NCBI GenBank assembly: GCA_041678605.1
Contig: JBAYNW010000040.1
Span: 1 to 12,594 of the forward strand
From: JBAYNW01 sp041678605
GTDB taxonomy: Bacteria > Cyanobacteriota > Vampirovibrionia > Gastranaerophilales > Gastranaerophilaceae
Reading direction: 5' to 3'
DNA: 12,594 bases
Shown piece after piece: positions 1-6,889 of this stretch. The notes beneath the pieces were generated by a model. It was not told the DNA's origin. It saw nothing but the letters and a program-made list of their open reading frames with translations, and made no database searches. A program made the translations under genes and the position numbers. Each line of letters starts with the position of its first letter. The stretch's first letter is position 1.

Positions 1-14
1 ATCAACTAGAAGAC

Positions 15-126
15 GGGAAAAGGAAAGTTTTAATTTTTTTTGTTGCACTTAATCACTTAATCACCCAGTCACTTAATCACTTCGTAAAAAGCCCTTAAGC
101 CCTTAAGCCGTTCAACCCTTACACAT
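15..126 (+). repeat. Degenerate 7-bp then 8-bp tandem repeat array, copy 1
   Basis: The stretch opens with 7-bp G/A-rich units (gggaaaa at 15, ggaaagt at 22) and passes through a run of eight T. From position 47 it continues as 8-bp units in strict register: acttaatc, acttaatc, acccagtc, acttaatc, acttcgta, aaaagccc, ttaagccc, ttaagccg, ttcaaccc, ttacacat. Related arrays lie at 4795-4834, 10941-11046, 11118-11273 and 12438-12490. No open reading frame of interest overlaps it. The periodicity is read directly from the sequence. A relation in kind to the 7-bp STRR repeats of cyanobacteria is only an analogy. Confidence 0.85.
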
Positions 127-328
127 CAATCTGTTTTGCTTCAGTGAAAAGGCTAATGTTCCAAAAGTCTTTTCTTGTTCGCTCGCGTTAAACGGGTCTA
201 CGGTTTTTGTTTTCAAAAACTTCGTTTTTTCCAAACAAAAATCCTTCGCCCTCTGCTCGCTCACGCTTTGCCTTCTTTTTCTACAGAAAACCTTTACAAA
301 TCAATCTGACTTACTTCAGTGAAAAAGC
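121..328 (+). repeat. Pair of 33-bp imperfect direct repeats in the 443 leader
   Basis: Positions 121-153 and 296-328 match at 28 of 33 bases; both contain atcaatctg and cttcagtgaaaa. Between them lies T-rich and C-rich DNA with a short gtttttg/caaaaac stem around 200-220. I see no gene between 1 and 442: a 65-codon frame at 207-404 is only low-complexity Phe/Lys/Ser sequence made by the repeats. Confidence 0.7.
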
Positions 329-349
329 CCAGTTTGGTTTTTCTTTTTG

Positions 350-383
350 CCTACTTTTTCTTTTTACCAAAAGAAAAAGTAGG
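350..383. repeat. 15-bp perfect inverted repeat (hairpin)
   Basis: The arms 350-364 (cctactttttctttt) and 369-383 (aaaagaaaaagtagg) are perfect reverse complements around a 4-nt loop, tacc. The right arm abuts the -35 box of the next promoter. The hairpin could end transcription entering from the left, or be a dispersed REP-like element. The sequence does not decide which. Confidence 0.7.
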
Positions 384-412
384 TTGATTTTATTTTTTGC
401 TTAAAATATAAT
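384..412 (+). promoter_or_regulatory. Sigma-70 promoter of the LCP gene
   Basis: A TTGATT -35 box (384-389), a 17-bp spacer and a perfect TATAAT -10 box (407-412) predict a transcript start near 419, about 24 nt before the ATG at 443. Confidence 0.8.
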
Positions 413-442
413 TGAACCTAGCCACATTAGTAGAATGAAATT

Positions 443-1771
443 ATGAGCAATATGAAAGATAAACGCAAAGAAGAAAATTATAGTGTATTTTTAAAGCACA
501 TAGAAGAAGACAAAGAAGAGACCTCAAAATTCGCCAAAACATTGTTAATACTTGTTTTGTTTCTTATTATTTTGGTTGGTGCTTTTTTATTTTTTTTAAA
601 TGACGAAAAGACAATCGAAGAGCTTTTCGGCAAGGATAACGTTATTTCGAATATGTTGATAGATTTTGTTGAAAGCAAGGCTCACAGGCGAAGAGCGGAG
701 TTTTCTATTCCCTTTTTGCCTCACAGACAAAACATTTTGCTGTTGGGTGTTGATTCAAACGGCTCAAAAACGGACCCATGGACGGGTACTCGTTCTGACA
801 CAATTGTTGTTTTAAATATTGACCCGAAAACCCGTTCGATTAACGCTATTTCTATACCGAGGGACAGCAAGGTTTATCTGCCCGGAGAGTTTGGAGTGCA
901 AAAAATCAACGCTGCACACGCTCTTGGCGGCATCAGGATGGTCAGACAGACGGTAGAAGAAACTTTGGGGATTAAAATTGACAGGTATATAATAGTCAGC
1001 GATGATGCGGTTAGGAAGCTTGTTGACGCCCTTGGCGGTGTACCGATTTACGTTGAAAAAAGAATGAATTATGATGATTACAGCGGGGATTTGCATGTGC
1101 ATTTGCAAAAGGGTTTGAACATTCTTGACGGAAGAAATGCGGTCGGATATTTAAGATTCAGACACGACGGCATGGGTGACATTGGCAGAACTCAGCGTCA
1201 ACAATGGTTTTTGAGGGGTTTGCTGGAGAAAATTCAGAGTCCGCAAGCGATTGCAAAAATTCCTGCGATGTTGAACATTGCAACTACTTATGTAAAAACC
1301 GATTTGTCATTGTATGAAATGTCACAATATGCGGCTCTGGCGAAAAGTTTCGATATAAGCAGAATAGAAGTTGCGACTTTGCCGGGGGGGCCTAACAAAA
1401 AAGGTTCCACAAGTTATTGGATTTTGGACCCTGATAAGACTCAAGAAGTTGTAAACAGACTTATTTATAGAGACCAACCATCTATAGGCGACAAAAAATT
1501 TGTTGCGGGAATTATGTATTCTCCCGAAAAAGAGCGGGACGCAATGAAATTAAAATCCGAGTTGCAGGAATTGGGGTTTGAGGTTAATTGCACGGGAAGA
1601 GGACATCTTCCGCACTCACAATTTGTGGCGAATACGAGTTCTGTTTCGGGTGATTTTTTCAATTGGCTAAAGAAGAAGGTTCCTGAAATTAAACACAATC
1701 AATTTGTATATGACCCGAATAAGTTTTACTGCGTCGACAGCGACTTCGTCGTAATTATGTCAGGACAATAA
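443..1771 (+). CDS. LytR-CpsA-Psr (LCP) family glycopolymer transferase with LytR_C domain
   Basis: This 442-aa single-pass membrane protein has a basic, charged cytoplasmic N-terminus, a membrane segment at about residues 32-51, and an extracytoplasmic LCP domain at about 96-270. Characteristic pieces are ILLLGVDS (98-105), RSDTIVVLNIDP (117-128), SIPRDS (137-142), KINAAHALGG (154-163), and the RFRHD...GRTQRQQ stretch (238-254), whose Arg and Asp residues bind the polyprenyl pyrophosphate in this family. A C-terminal LytR_C-like domain spans about 352-438. The family transfers undecaprenyl-linked glycopolymers onto peptidoglycan; which polymer is used here cannot be read. No good Shine-Dalgarno site precedes ATG 443, and ATG 452 in the same frame is an alternative start. 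The gene has its own promoter and is separated from lemA by a second one. Confidence 0.93.
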   Translation: MSNMKDKRKEENYSVFLKHIEEDKEETSKFAKTLLILVLFLIILVGAFLFFLNDEKTIEELFGKDNVISNMLIDFVESKAHRRRAEFSIPFLPHRQNILLLGVDSNGSKTDPWTGTRSDTIVVLNIDPKTRSINAISIPRDSKVYLPGEFGVQKINAAHALGGIRMVRQTVEETLGIKIDRYIIVSDDAVRKLVDALGGVPIYVEKRMNYDDYSGDLHVHLQKGLNILDGRNAVGYLRFRHDGMGDIGRTQRQQWFLRGLLEKIQSPQAIAKIPAMLNIATTYVKTDLSLYEMSQYAALAKSFDISRIEVATLPGGPNKKGSTSYWILDPDKTQEVVNRLIYRDQPSIGDKKFVAGIMYSPEKERDAMKLKSELQELGFEVNCTGRGHLPHSQFVANTSSVSGDFFNWLKKKVPEIKHNQFVYDPNKFYCVDSDFVVIMSGQ

Positions 1772-1777
1772 TTTTTA

Positions 1778-1806
1778 TTGACATATTTCTCAAAAAATGT
1801 TAACAT
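1778..1806 (+). promoter_or_regulatory. Sigma-70 promoter of the lemA-DUF3137 operon
   Basis: A perfect TTGACA -35 box (1778-1783), a 17-bp spacer and TAACAT (1801-1806) start 6 nt after the LCP stop codon. The predicted transcript start is near 1813. The TTG at 1778, which would extend the lemA frame upstream, is part of this -35 box, so it cannot be on the message made from this promoter. Confidence 0.8.
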
Positions 1807-1837
1807 TTTCTTGTTAGTTTTATTGAAGGAGATTTAT

Positions 1838-2416
1838 ATGAATATTAATTTAATTTCGCTGGTTATTCTCGTTATTTTCGCATGCGTTCTTTACTCTATT
1901 TATGTTCAGGTAATTAAGAAGAAGAATAAGGTACAGGAAGCGTTTGCAAGTATTGACGTACAATTGAAAAAACGTTATGATTTGATACCGAATATTTTAG
2001 CTATAGCAAACAAATTTATGGAACATGAAAGGGGCCTTATCGAAGATGTTACCAGATTGAGGACGGAAGCTCTTAAATTGCAATCTGACTTTTCAAGTAT
2101 GAAAAACAAAATTAAATTGGAAAATGAACTTCAATCCAAATTGGGGCAATTGATGGTTTCTGTGGAAAATTATCCTCAGTTGAAGTCAAACGAAACAATG
2201 GTTCAAGCGATGCAAACATTTGCAGAAATGGAAGAACAGATTTCTGCTGCAAGAAGATTTTACAACGCCGCCATTTTGGATTTAAATAATGCCGTGGAAA
2301 TTTTCCCAAGCTCAATTTTCGCAAGTTCAATGGGGTTGACAACATTGCCTTTCTTTGAAATAGCTGACGAAAAAGAAAAAGCACCAATTGACGCAAAAAC
2401 TTATCTTTACAAATAG
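1838..2416 (+). CDS. lemA: LemA family membrane protein
   Basis: The protein has 192 aa, a normal length for LemA proteins. An N-terminal hydrophobic helix (about residues 5-24, LISLVILVIFACVLYSIYVQ) is followed by the family's helical-bundle region. That region contains KNKVQEAFASIDVQLKKRYDLIPNI in overlapping parts (about 30-54), the E-rich middle, and a RRFYNAAILDLNN-type segment (about 139-151) near the C-terminus. The start at 1838 is chosen because a clean AAGGAG (1826-1831) lies 6 nt upstream and Met is followed at once by the hydrophobic helix; the upstream TTG at 1778 is promoter. LemA proteins are anchored with a short outside N-terminus and a cytoplasmic helical domain, and their biochemical role is unclear. 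Here lemA leads an operon with two DUF3137 proteins, a recurrent pairing that suggests a shared membrane complex. Confidence 0.92.
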   Translation: MNINLISLVILVIFACVLYSIYVQVIKKKNKVQEAFASIDVQLKKRYDLIPNILAIANKFMEHERGLIEDVTRLRTEALKLQSDFSSMKNKIKLENELQSKLGQLMVSVENYPQLKSNETMVQAMQTFAEMEEQISAARRFYNAAILDLNNAVEIFPSSIFASSMGLTTLPFFEIADEKEKAPIDAKTYLYK

Positions 2417-2446
2417 TTACATGTCACCCTTAAAGGAGATTAATAA

Positions 2447-3445
2447 ATGCTTGCAATAACCGAAGAAGCCAACGAATACAGGAAAAAATTCCATGAGTAT
2501 TATTATGAAAAAATTGCTAATGATTTAGCTAAATTTGAACAATCCAGAAAACCTGAATTTGCCAAATATACTTTGTGGATGGCATTGACAGTTTTGACTG
2601 CAGCTGTGACTATTTGTTGCCTTATATACTTTAGTCAAATAATACCACAAGGCTTCTGGGACAGAAATGGTCCGGGACAGGCGATTTTATCAATAGGCGG
2701 ACTTATAATGGTCGGGTTTTATTTTTTGGGAGTTAAGGTTAAAAAAAATTTCGAAAATAAAGTCAAAGAAAAAATTATACATTCCTTTTTATCTTTTTTC
2801 GGAGCTTTCAGATGGTCATCGAAAGAAAAAATTGATAAAGAAGAACTCATAGAATCTAAACTGGTAGGGAACAATAAACACATGGGAGTGACCGGTGATG
2901 ATTATTTTGAGGGAACTTATAAGGATGTTAAAATTATAATTTCCGAACTCAGTTTGGATATTCCGGGAAACAAAAGACGGCTACAAATTTTTGATGGCAT
3001 TTTTGTTAAACTTAGCATGAACAAAAAAATTAATTCTCACACAATTGTTAAAGAGGATTTTTCAATCAAAACTCTTGAAGGTTGCTATCACCTTCCTCAA
3101 AGCTTTTCCGGGATGGATAAAACCGAGTTGGAGGACCCTGAGTTTAATAAAATGTTTGACGTTTACACTCAAGATCAGGTGGAAGCAAGATACATCTTAA
3201 CCACGAGCTTTATGGAACGGTTTAAACGGCTAAAAGAAGTTTATAAGGCGAAAGAAATCAGGGCTTCCTTTAAAGATAGTAGTACCCTTTTAATCGGATT
3301 ATCCTGCAACAAAGATATGTTTGTTTTGGGCGACGTCCGTAAGCCCATAACAGACTCTGGCGAAATTCAACAACTCTTTGAAGAATTTCTCGCGGTTATA
3401 TCCCTGGTCGACTTACTGAAACTTGATTCAAAAACAGGGCTGTAA
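2447..3445 (+). CDS. DUF3137 family membrane protein, copy A
   Basis: The protein has 332 aa. A charged N-terminal helix (MLAITEEANEYRKKF) precedes two membrane segments at about residues 43-65 and 79-98. A large soluble domain follows, ending in the features I recognise as DUF3137: EDPEF (219-223), QDQVEARY (232-239), a 'fMERFKRLKEVYKAKEIRASF' region and CNKDMF (about 288-293). A TAAAGGAG site lies a few bases before the ATG, 30 bp after the lemA stop. No catalytic motif is visible. Genes of this family often sit beside lemA, so a partner role in the same membrane assembly is the best inference. The first 35 bases and last 87 bases are nearly identical to the next gene, while the middle is strongly diverged. 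Confidence 0.87.
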   Translation: MLAITEEANEYRKKFHEYYYEKIANDLAKFEQSRKPEFAKYTLWMALTVLTAAVTICCLIYFSQIIPQGFWDRNGPGQAILSIGGLIMVGFYFLGVKVKKNFENKVKEKIIHSFLSFFGAFRWSSKEKIDKEELIESKLVGNNKHMGVTGDDYFEGTYKDVKIIISELSLDIPGNKRRLQIFDGIFVKLSMNKKINSHTIVKEDFSIKTLEGCYHLPQSFSGMDKTELEDPEFNKMFDVYTQDQVEARYILTTSFMERFKRLKEVYKAKEIRASFKDSSTLLIGLSCNKDMFVLGDVRKPITDSGEIQQLFEEFLAVISLVDLLKLDSKTGL

Positions 3446-3469
3446 TTTTAAAATGGTTATATGCCATCC

Positions 3470-3520
3470 TAAAGGAGATTAATAAATGCTTGCAATAACC
3501 GAAGAAGCCAACGAATACAG
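3470..3520 (+). repeat. 51-bp identical block shared by both DUF3137 gene starts
   Basis: Positions 3470-3520 equal 2431-2481 without a mismatch. They cover the Shine-Dalgarno site (taaaggag), the spacer, the ATG and the first 35 coding bases. Identity stops abruptly at codon 12. Confidence 0.9.
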
Positions 3521-4463
3521 AAAAAATTTCCATGACTACTATTATAAAAATATTAAACCAATACTGAACGGCTTTGAGGCACAGAGAAAAGTTAAATACA
3601 CACAGCAGAAGGTTTTAGTAGTGGTTTCCCTTGTTTTAATTATTAGTGCCATGCTGTTTCTTATTGTTTGTGGAATTAATAATGTGGATGCAAACACCGG
3701 TTATGGTAGACTCATGGGGCTAACTTGTTTTTTTATCTCGATATTAGGTGCGGGCGGTATTTTCTTATCATATAACCTGGGCAAAAAATTTGAAAAACAA
3801 GTTAAAGATAAAATAATGCCGGTATTTTTAAAGTTTTTTGGCGGATTTGACTGGGCCATGACAGATGATAGTTTGAGAGAAGACATTAGGAATTCAAATC
3901 TGGTTGGTCATTTTAACACAATTAAGTCAGATGATTATTTTCAGGGGCTATATAAAGATTTAAAAATCAAAATTTCCAATTGTATTATTAGAAAAAATGG
4001 AAAAACTCCAATTCAATTATTTTGGGGTGTTTTTGTTAAAGTAACATTTAACAAAAAAATAAATTCACGTGTGATTGTTACAGGGAGTGCTTTAAGTAAA
4101 GGAATTACAAGCGAAGTCAGGGGAAGTTTAAATATGCAAAGAGTTGAATTAGAAGACCCTGAATTTGACAGAATGTTTAATGTTTATTCCCAAGACCAAG
4201 TTGAGGCAAGGTATTTGCTAACGACAGCATTTATGGAACGATTTAAAAACCTAAAAAAAGTTTATAAGTCTGAGTCCATTAGTGCGTCTTTTGTAGATGA
4301 TTCTTTGTATATGGCACTTAATTGCGACAAAGATATGTTTCACATTGCAGATTTAAGGAAACCCATAACGGACACCGGCGAAATTCAACAACTCTTTGAA
4401 GAATTTCTTGCGGTTATATCCCTGGTCGACTTATTAAAACTTGATTCAAAAACAGGGCTGTAA
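3486..4463 (+). CDS. DUF3137 family membrane protein, copy B (tandem paralogue)
   Basis: The protein has 325 aa and the same layout as the preceding gene: N-terminal charged helix, membrane segments at about 43-63 and 75-97, then the DUF3137 domain with EDPEF (213-217), QDQVEARY (226-233) and CDKDMF. The first 13 residues and the last 28 (from GEIQQLFEEF to the end) equal those of copy A. The luminal or cytoplasmic middle differs greatly, including a shorter loop after the second membrane segment. The ribosome binding site and its surroundings are also copied (3470-3520 equals 2431-2481). Tandem duplication followed by divergence, with the ends kept alike by conversion or constraint, is the simplest reading. 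It is the last gene of the lemA operon. Confidence 0.87.
   Translation: MLAITEEANEYRKNFHDYYYKNIKPILNGFEAQRKVKYTQQKVLVVVSLVLIISAMLFLIVCGINNVDANTGYGRLMGLTCFFISILGAGGIFLSYNLGKKFEKQVKDKIMPVFLKFFGGFDWAMTDDSLREDIRNSNLVGHFNTIKSDDYFQGLYKDLKIKISNCIIRKNGKTPIQLFWGVFVKVTFNKKINSRVIVTGSALSKGITSEVRGSLNMQRVELEDPEFDRMFNVYSQDQVEARYLLTTAFMERFKNLKKVYKSESISASFVDDSLYMALNCDKDMFHIADLRKPITDTGEIQQLFEEFLAVISLVDLLKLDSKTGL
4377..4463 (+). repeat. 87-bp near-identical block shared by both DUF3137 gene ends
   Basis: Positions 4377-4463 match 3359-3445 with three differences, all synonymous (ctc/ctt and ctg/tta). The likeness continues a few bases past the stop codon into the tttaaaatg stretch. Confidence 0.9.
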
Positions 4464-4477
4464 ATTTAAAATGATTT

Positions 4478-4663
4478 AAAGAGGGCTGCCTAAAAAGTCC
4501 CCTCGTCCTCCCGAAACATGAGTTATCGGCTTCAAAAAAATCATTCTTAGTTCGGGATCTCAGTTGTGGGATGCCGAATTAAGGACAATCTACTAGGAGC
4601 CGATAATACATGTTCCGGCACGACGTTAGTTTCTAAGAGGGGACTTTTTAGGCAGCCCTCTTT
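4478..4663. mobile_element. 186-bp foldback element with 27-bp terminal inverted repeats (MITE-like), possible operon terminator
   Basis: The arms 4478-4504 and 4637-4663 are perfect 27-bp reverse complements containing gagggctgcctaaaaagtcc. Inside, further imperfect pairings continue the stem: cgtc with gacg, cgaaacatgagttatcgg with ccgataatacatgttccg, and ttcttagttcgg with ccgaattaagga. The whole element therefore folds back on itself to a loop near 4560-4580. There is no coding frame. The end sequence resembles the terminal repeats of some DDE transposons (IS1182-type GGGCTG..AAAAAGTC ends), from memory only. I see no clear target-site duplication; the flanks read ttta and cttt. The right arm is followed by tttt, so the element probably also ends the lemA operon transcript. 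Confidence 0.7.
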
Positions 4664-4922
4664 TCTTAACTTTTTTAGTACTTCATGCAAACTTATCATT
4701 TTTTATAGGAAACAAAATAAAGCTTCCGTCGTCTAACCCTCCATAAGTATAATTTTATAATTTTAGGATTAGGGATTTTACACTTTAATTGGGAGTAAAC
4801 GGAGGTACAGAGGTTTGGAAGTTCAGAAGAATGGCCTTTTAGATGCAAAGGTTTTTTATTGCACTTGGCTGCTTCGTTCCGCTTCTCATCTCTCATTACT
4901 TACCGGAAAGGGAGGATAGCTG
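4664..4922 (+). other. Leader of the sigma factor gene with an inverted 8-bp repeat array
   Basis: Two AT-rich TATAAT hexamers (4748-4753, 4756-4761) could serve as -10 boxes, but no convincing -35 box is paired with either. Positions 4795-4834 hold five 8-bp units in register (gtaaacgg, aggtacag, aggtttgg, aagttcag, aagaatgg). The stretch 4800-4823 matches the reverse complement of 11250-11273 with three differences. A strong Shine-Dalgarno site, aaagggagg (4907-4915), sits 7 nt before ATG 4923. No gene is seen. Confidence 0.6.
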
Positions 4923-5927
4923 ATGGTTAAACTTGGTGTATCAAGAAGAGAAAAATCAGATGATTTGTTTAAAAATTTGCAGAAAAAATATGCACAGTTG
5001 CATTATGATGAAGAATTTGAGGCATTTGAAGATGATTGTGAAGAAATTGTTTTAGATAAACATTTAAAGACATTCAATTCGATTTCAAATGATGATGATA
5101 TTCTGCAAATGTATTTGAAAGATGTCGGGAAAGTTAAGCTGATAAATTTTCAGGAGGAAAAAAGGCTGGGCAGAATTATTCAGGAAGGACCTTTAAATCA
5201 GTCGGAAATGGCAAAAAGAAAGCTTGTTCAGGCTAATTTGAGACTCGTTGTAAGTATTGCAAAAAAGTACGTAGGACAAGGGGTTCTCTTCATGGATTTG
5301 GTTCAGGAAGGGTCGCTGGGGCTTATCAGAGCAGCGGAAAAATACGATTACTCAAAGGGGTTCAAGTTTTCAACCTATGCTACGTGGTGGATTAAACAGA
5401 CGATAATTCGTGCGATTTCCAACAGTTCACGAGCGATTAGAATACCGGTTCATATGGCAGACAAGATAAGAAAATACAAAAAAACCGTCACAGAACTGAA
5501 CTATTCGCTGAACAGAGAGGCAAGCGAAAAAGAAATTGCCGAGAAAATGGGATTGAATGTTAAAAAAATTCAAGGAATAAAAAGGGCGATTATAAAAGAG
5601 CCGATAAGCCTTGACACGCCGGTTACGGACGATTTGAGCATTGAAGATTATATTACCGACGAATGCTACAATTCGCCGGAAGAGCAAACCCAAAAACAGG
5701 CACTCAATGAAGGAATGGAAGAATTATTGAAAACCTTGGACGAAAGAGAGAGAAAAATAATCACCTACAGGTTCGGGATAAATGGTGAGCAAACTAAGAC
5801 GTTAGAGCAGCTGGGGCAGCTGATGGGATTTTCCAAAGAGAGGATAAGACAGTTGGAAGACGGGGCTATAAGAAAGCTTCGCGAACAAGAACATCTTCAA
5901 CATTTTCAGGAATTTATTATGGGGTAA
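4923..5927 (+). CDS. Group-2 type sigma-70 RNA polymerase sigma factor
   Basis: The protein has 334 aa. Region 1.2 (DILQMYLKDVGKVKLINFQEE) lies at about 59-79. Region 2 spans 97-166 with LVQANLRLVVSIAKKYVGQG and the 2.3/2.4 helix FKFSTYATWWIKQTIIRAI. Region 3 (SRAIRIPVHMADKIRK onward) covers about 169-250. Region 4 covers about 265-330 with a 4.2 helix-turn-helix at TLEQLGQLMGFSKERIRQLE (303-322). It lacks a region 1.1 and is shorter than a primary sigma. Between regions 2 and 3 it reads SNSSRAIR rather than the usual DQSRTIR-type sequence, and the 4.2 helix departs from the vegetative consensus. A non-essential group-2 factor with near-housekeeping promoter specificity is the best reading; a primary sigma is not excluded. 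The gene is monocistronic, with a strong Shine-Dalgarno site and a strong terminator. Confidence 0.93.
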   Translation: MVKLGVSRREKSDDLFKNLQKKYAQLHYDEEFEAFEDDCEEIVLDKHLKTFNSISNDDDILQMYLKDVGKVKLINFQEEKRLGRIIQEGPLNQSEMAKRKLVQANLRLVVSIAKKYVGQGVLFMDLVQEGSLGLIRAAEKYDYSKGFKFSTYATWWIKQTIIRAISNSSRAIRIPVHMADKIRKYKKTVTELNYSLNREASEKEIAEKMGLNVKKIQGIKRAIIKEPISLDTPVTDDLSIEDYITDECYNSPEEQTQKQALNEGMEELLKTLDERERKIITYRFGINGEQTKTLEQLGQLMGFSKERIRQLEDGAIRKLREQEHLQHFQEFIMG

Positions 5928-5945
5928 ATTGAAAGTGATTAATGG

Positions 5946-5975
5946 GGCGAAAATCTTTGATTTTCGCCTTTTTTT
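5946..5975 (+). terminator. Rho-independent terminator of the sigma factor gene
   Basis: A 10-bp perfect stem, ggcgaaaatc (5946-5955) with gattttcgcc (5959-5968), has a 3-nt loop and is followed by seven T (5969-5975). It lies 19 bp after the stop codon. Confidence 0.93.
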
Positions 5976-6186
5976 ACGAATTTGCCCGATTTCATTTAAT
6001 ATCGTCATTGCCAAAACCCGCAAGAAAAAGGCCCTGGAATATTCCAAGACCTGTCCGTTTAAATAAGAAGAGAGAGCTTTATACTTTTATAAAGGTTCAA
6101 AAAAAAGCGAAATTTACTTTTTCGGGGCAAATTTTAACTTATGTAACAAAAATTGTTATACAAAAAACCCAAAACTCCCTAAACTG
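5976..6186. other. Intergenic region between the sigma gene and infC
   Basis: No gene is seen. It holds a 12-bp palindrome, tggaatattcca (6035-6046), a 7-bp stem, ctttata/tataaag (6077-6083 with 6088-6094), and a TAACAA-AAA-TTGTTA inverted repeat (6144-6158) about 30 bp upstream of the infC -10 box. That last one could be an operator, but nothing confirms it. An 85-codon frame at 5942-6199 starts inside the terminator and is not a gene. Confidence 0.5.
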
Positions 6187-6195
6187 TGGTATTAT
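6187..6195 (+). promoter_or_regulatory. Extended -10 promoter of infC
   Basis: TG (6187-6188), one base, then TATTAT (6190-6195) form an extended -10 motif. A transcript would start near 6202, about 32 nt before the proposed AUA start. No good -35 box is present, as is common with extended -10 promoters. The GTG at 6186-6188, which would give a longer infC frame, is part of this motif. Confidence 0.65.
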
Positions 6196-6233
6196 TTAGA
6201 ATAACAAAGTTAGTAGAAAATAGGAGAAATGTC

Positions 6234-6764
6234 ATAGCAAACGAGGATAAAAACAGGGCAATAATAAACGATAGAATTCGTTCAAGAGAAGTTAGATTAA
6301 TTGATCAAAATGGTGAAAATTTTGGGGTCGTGCCGACTTTAACGGCGTTAAAAATGGCCAAAGACGCCGATTTAGACTTAGCAATAATCAGTCCAAATCA
6401 GGAACCGCCCGTAGCAAAAATTCTAAATTACGGCAAATATAAGTATGAATTGGAAAAAAAGGCAAAAGAAGCCAAGAAAAAGCAGCATACAGTAGAGATA
6501 AAAGAAGTTAAAATAAGATATAAGATAGACACGCACGACTACCAAGTCCGAGTTAAGAATATCAAAAAGTTTATAGCACAGGGCAATAAGGTAAAGGTTG
6601 TTGTAATGCTCAGAGGGCGGGAAATGCAGCATGCCAATTTGGCGTTTGATTTAATAAACAGATTTTTGGTTGATTTGGAGCAAGAACCGATTGTGGTTGA
6701 AAAAAGGGCACAATTAGAGGGCCGAAACGTAACTTTATTTTTAGCTCCGCAATCTTTGCAGTAG
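6234..6764 (+). CDS. infC: Translation initiation factor IF-3, probable AUA start
   Basis: The protein has 176 aa from the start proposed here. The N-domain carries INDRIRSREVRLIDQNGENFG (about 11-31) and SPNQEPPVAKILNYGKYKYE. A lysine-rich linker (KKAKEAKKKQHT) leads to the C-domain, with VEIKEVKIRYKIDTHDYQVR, VVVMLRGREMQH and EGRNVTLFLAP. IF-3 binds the 30S subunit, keeps it apart from 50S and rejects non-canonical start codons. AGGAG (6222-6226) is 7 nt from ATA 6234, and no in-frame ATG, GTG or TTG lies between the promoter and the middle of the N-domain. This mirrors the AUU start of infC in E. coli, by which IF-3 represses its own synthesis. The usual rpmI-rplT partners do not follow; tRNA-Phe does. 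Confidence 0.95.
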   Translation: MANEDKNRAIINDRIRSREVRLIDQNGENFGVVPTLTALKMAKDADLDLAIISPNQEPPVAKILNYGKYKYELEKKAKEAKKKQHTVEIKEVKIRYKIDTHDYQVRVKNIKKFIAQGNKVKVVVMLRGREMQHANLAFDLINRFLVDLEQEPIVVEKRAQLEGRNVTLFLAPQSLQ

Positions 6765-6797
6765 ATTGAATTTTGAGCAGCAAATAAATCGTGGCTC

Positions 6798-6825
6798 TTG
6801 ACGGGGTTTGTTTTTTTGGTAAAAT
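6798..6825 (+). promoter_or_regulatory. Promoter of the tRNA-Phe transcript
   Basis: TTGACG (6798-6803), a 16-bp spacer and TAAAAT (6820-6825) lie 33 bp after the infC stop. A transcript from here would start near 6832 and run through both tRNA-like repeat modules into tRNA-Phe. Confidence 0.6.
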
Positions 6826-6889
6826 GGAAATAGGTTTGCCGTGGGGCTTATGGGCCGGACTTTCTAACCCAACAGTTCTATACAAAGCC

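Noticed and set aside
15..126. 8-bp repeats read as a CRISPR or similar array
   Set aside because: Units are 7-8 bp without spacers and are degenerate; there are no cas genes.
207..404. 65-codon frame as a gene
   Set aside because: It lies in the repeat-rich leader, has low-complexity composition, no ribosome site, and runs through the hairpin and -35 box of the next gene.
4696..4896. 66-codon minus-strand frame upstream of the sigma gene
   Set aside because: It covers the inverted repeat array and candidate promoter region, and has no ribosome site or recognisable product.
5942..6199. 85-codon frame as a gene
   Set aside because: It starts before the sigma terminator stem, crosses it and ends in the infC promoter; there is no ribosome site and no family likeness.
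6831..6889. A riboswitch or T-box in the tRNA-Phe leader
   Set aside because: I could find no specifier stem, AG-bulge or T-box sequence, and the downstream product is a tRNA, not an mRNA.
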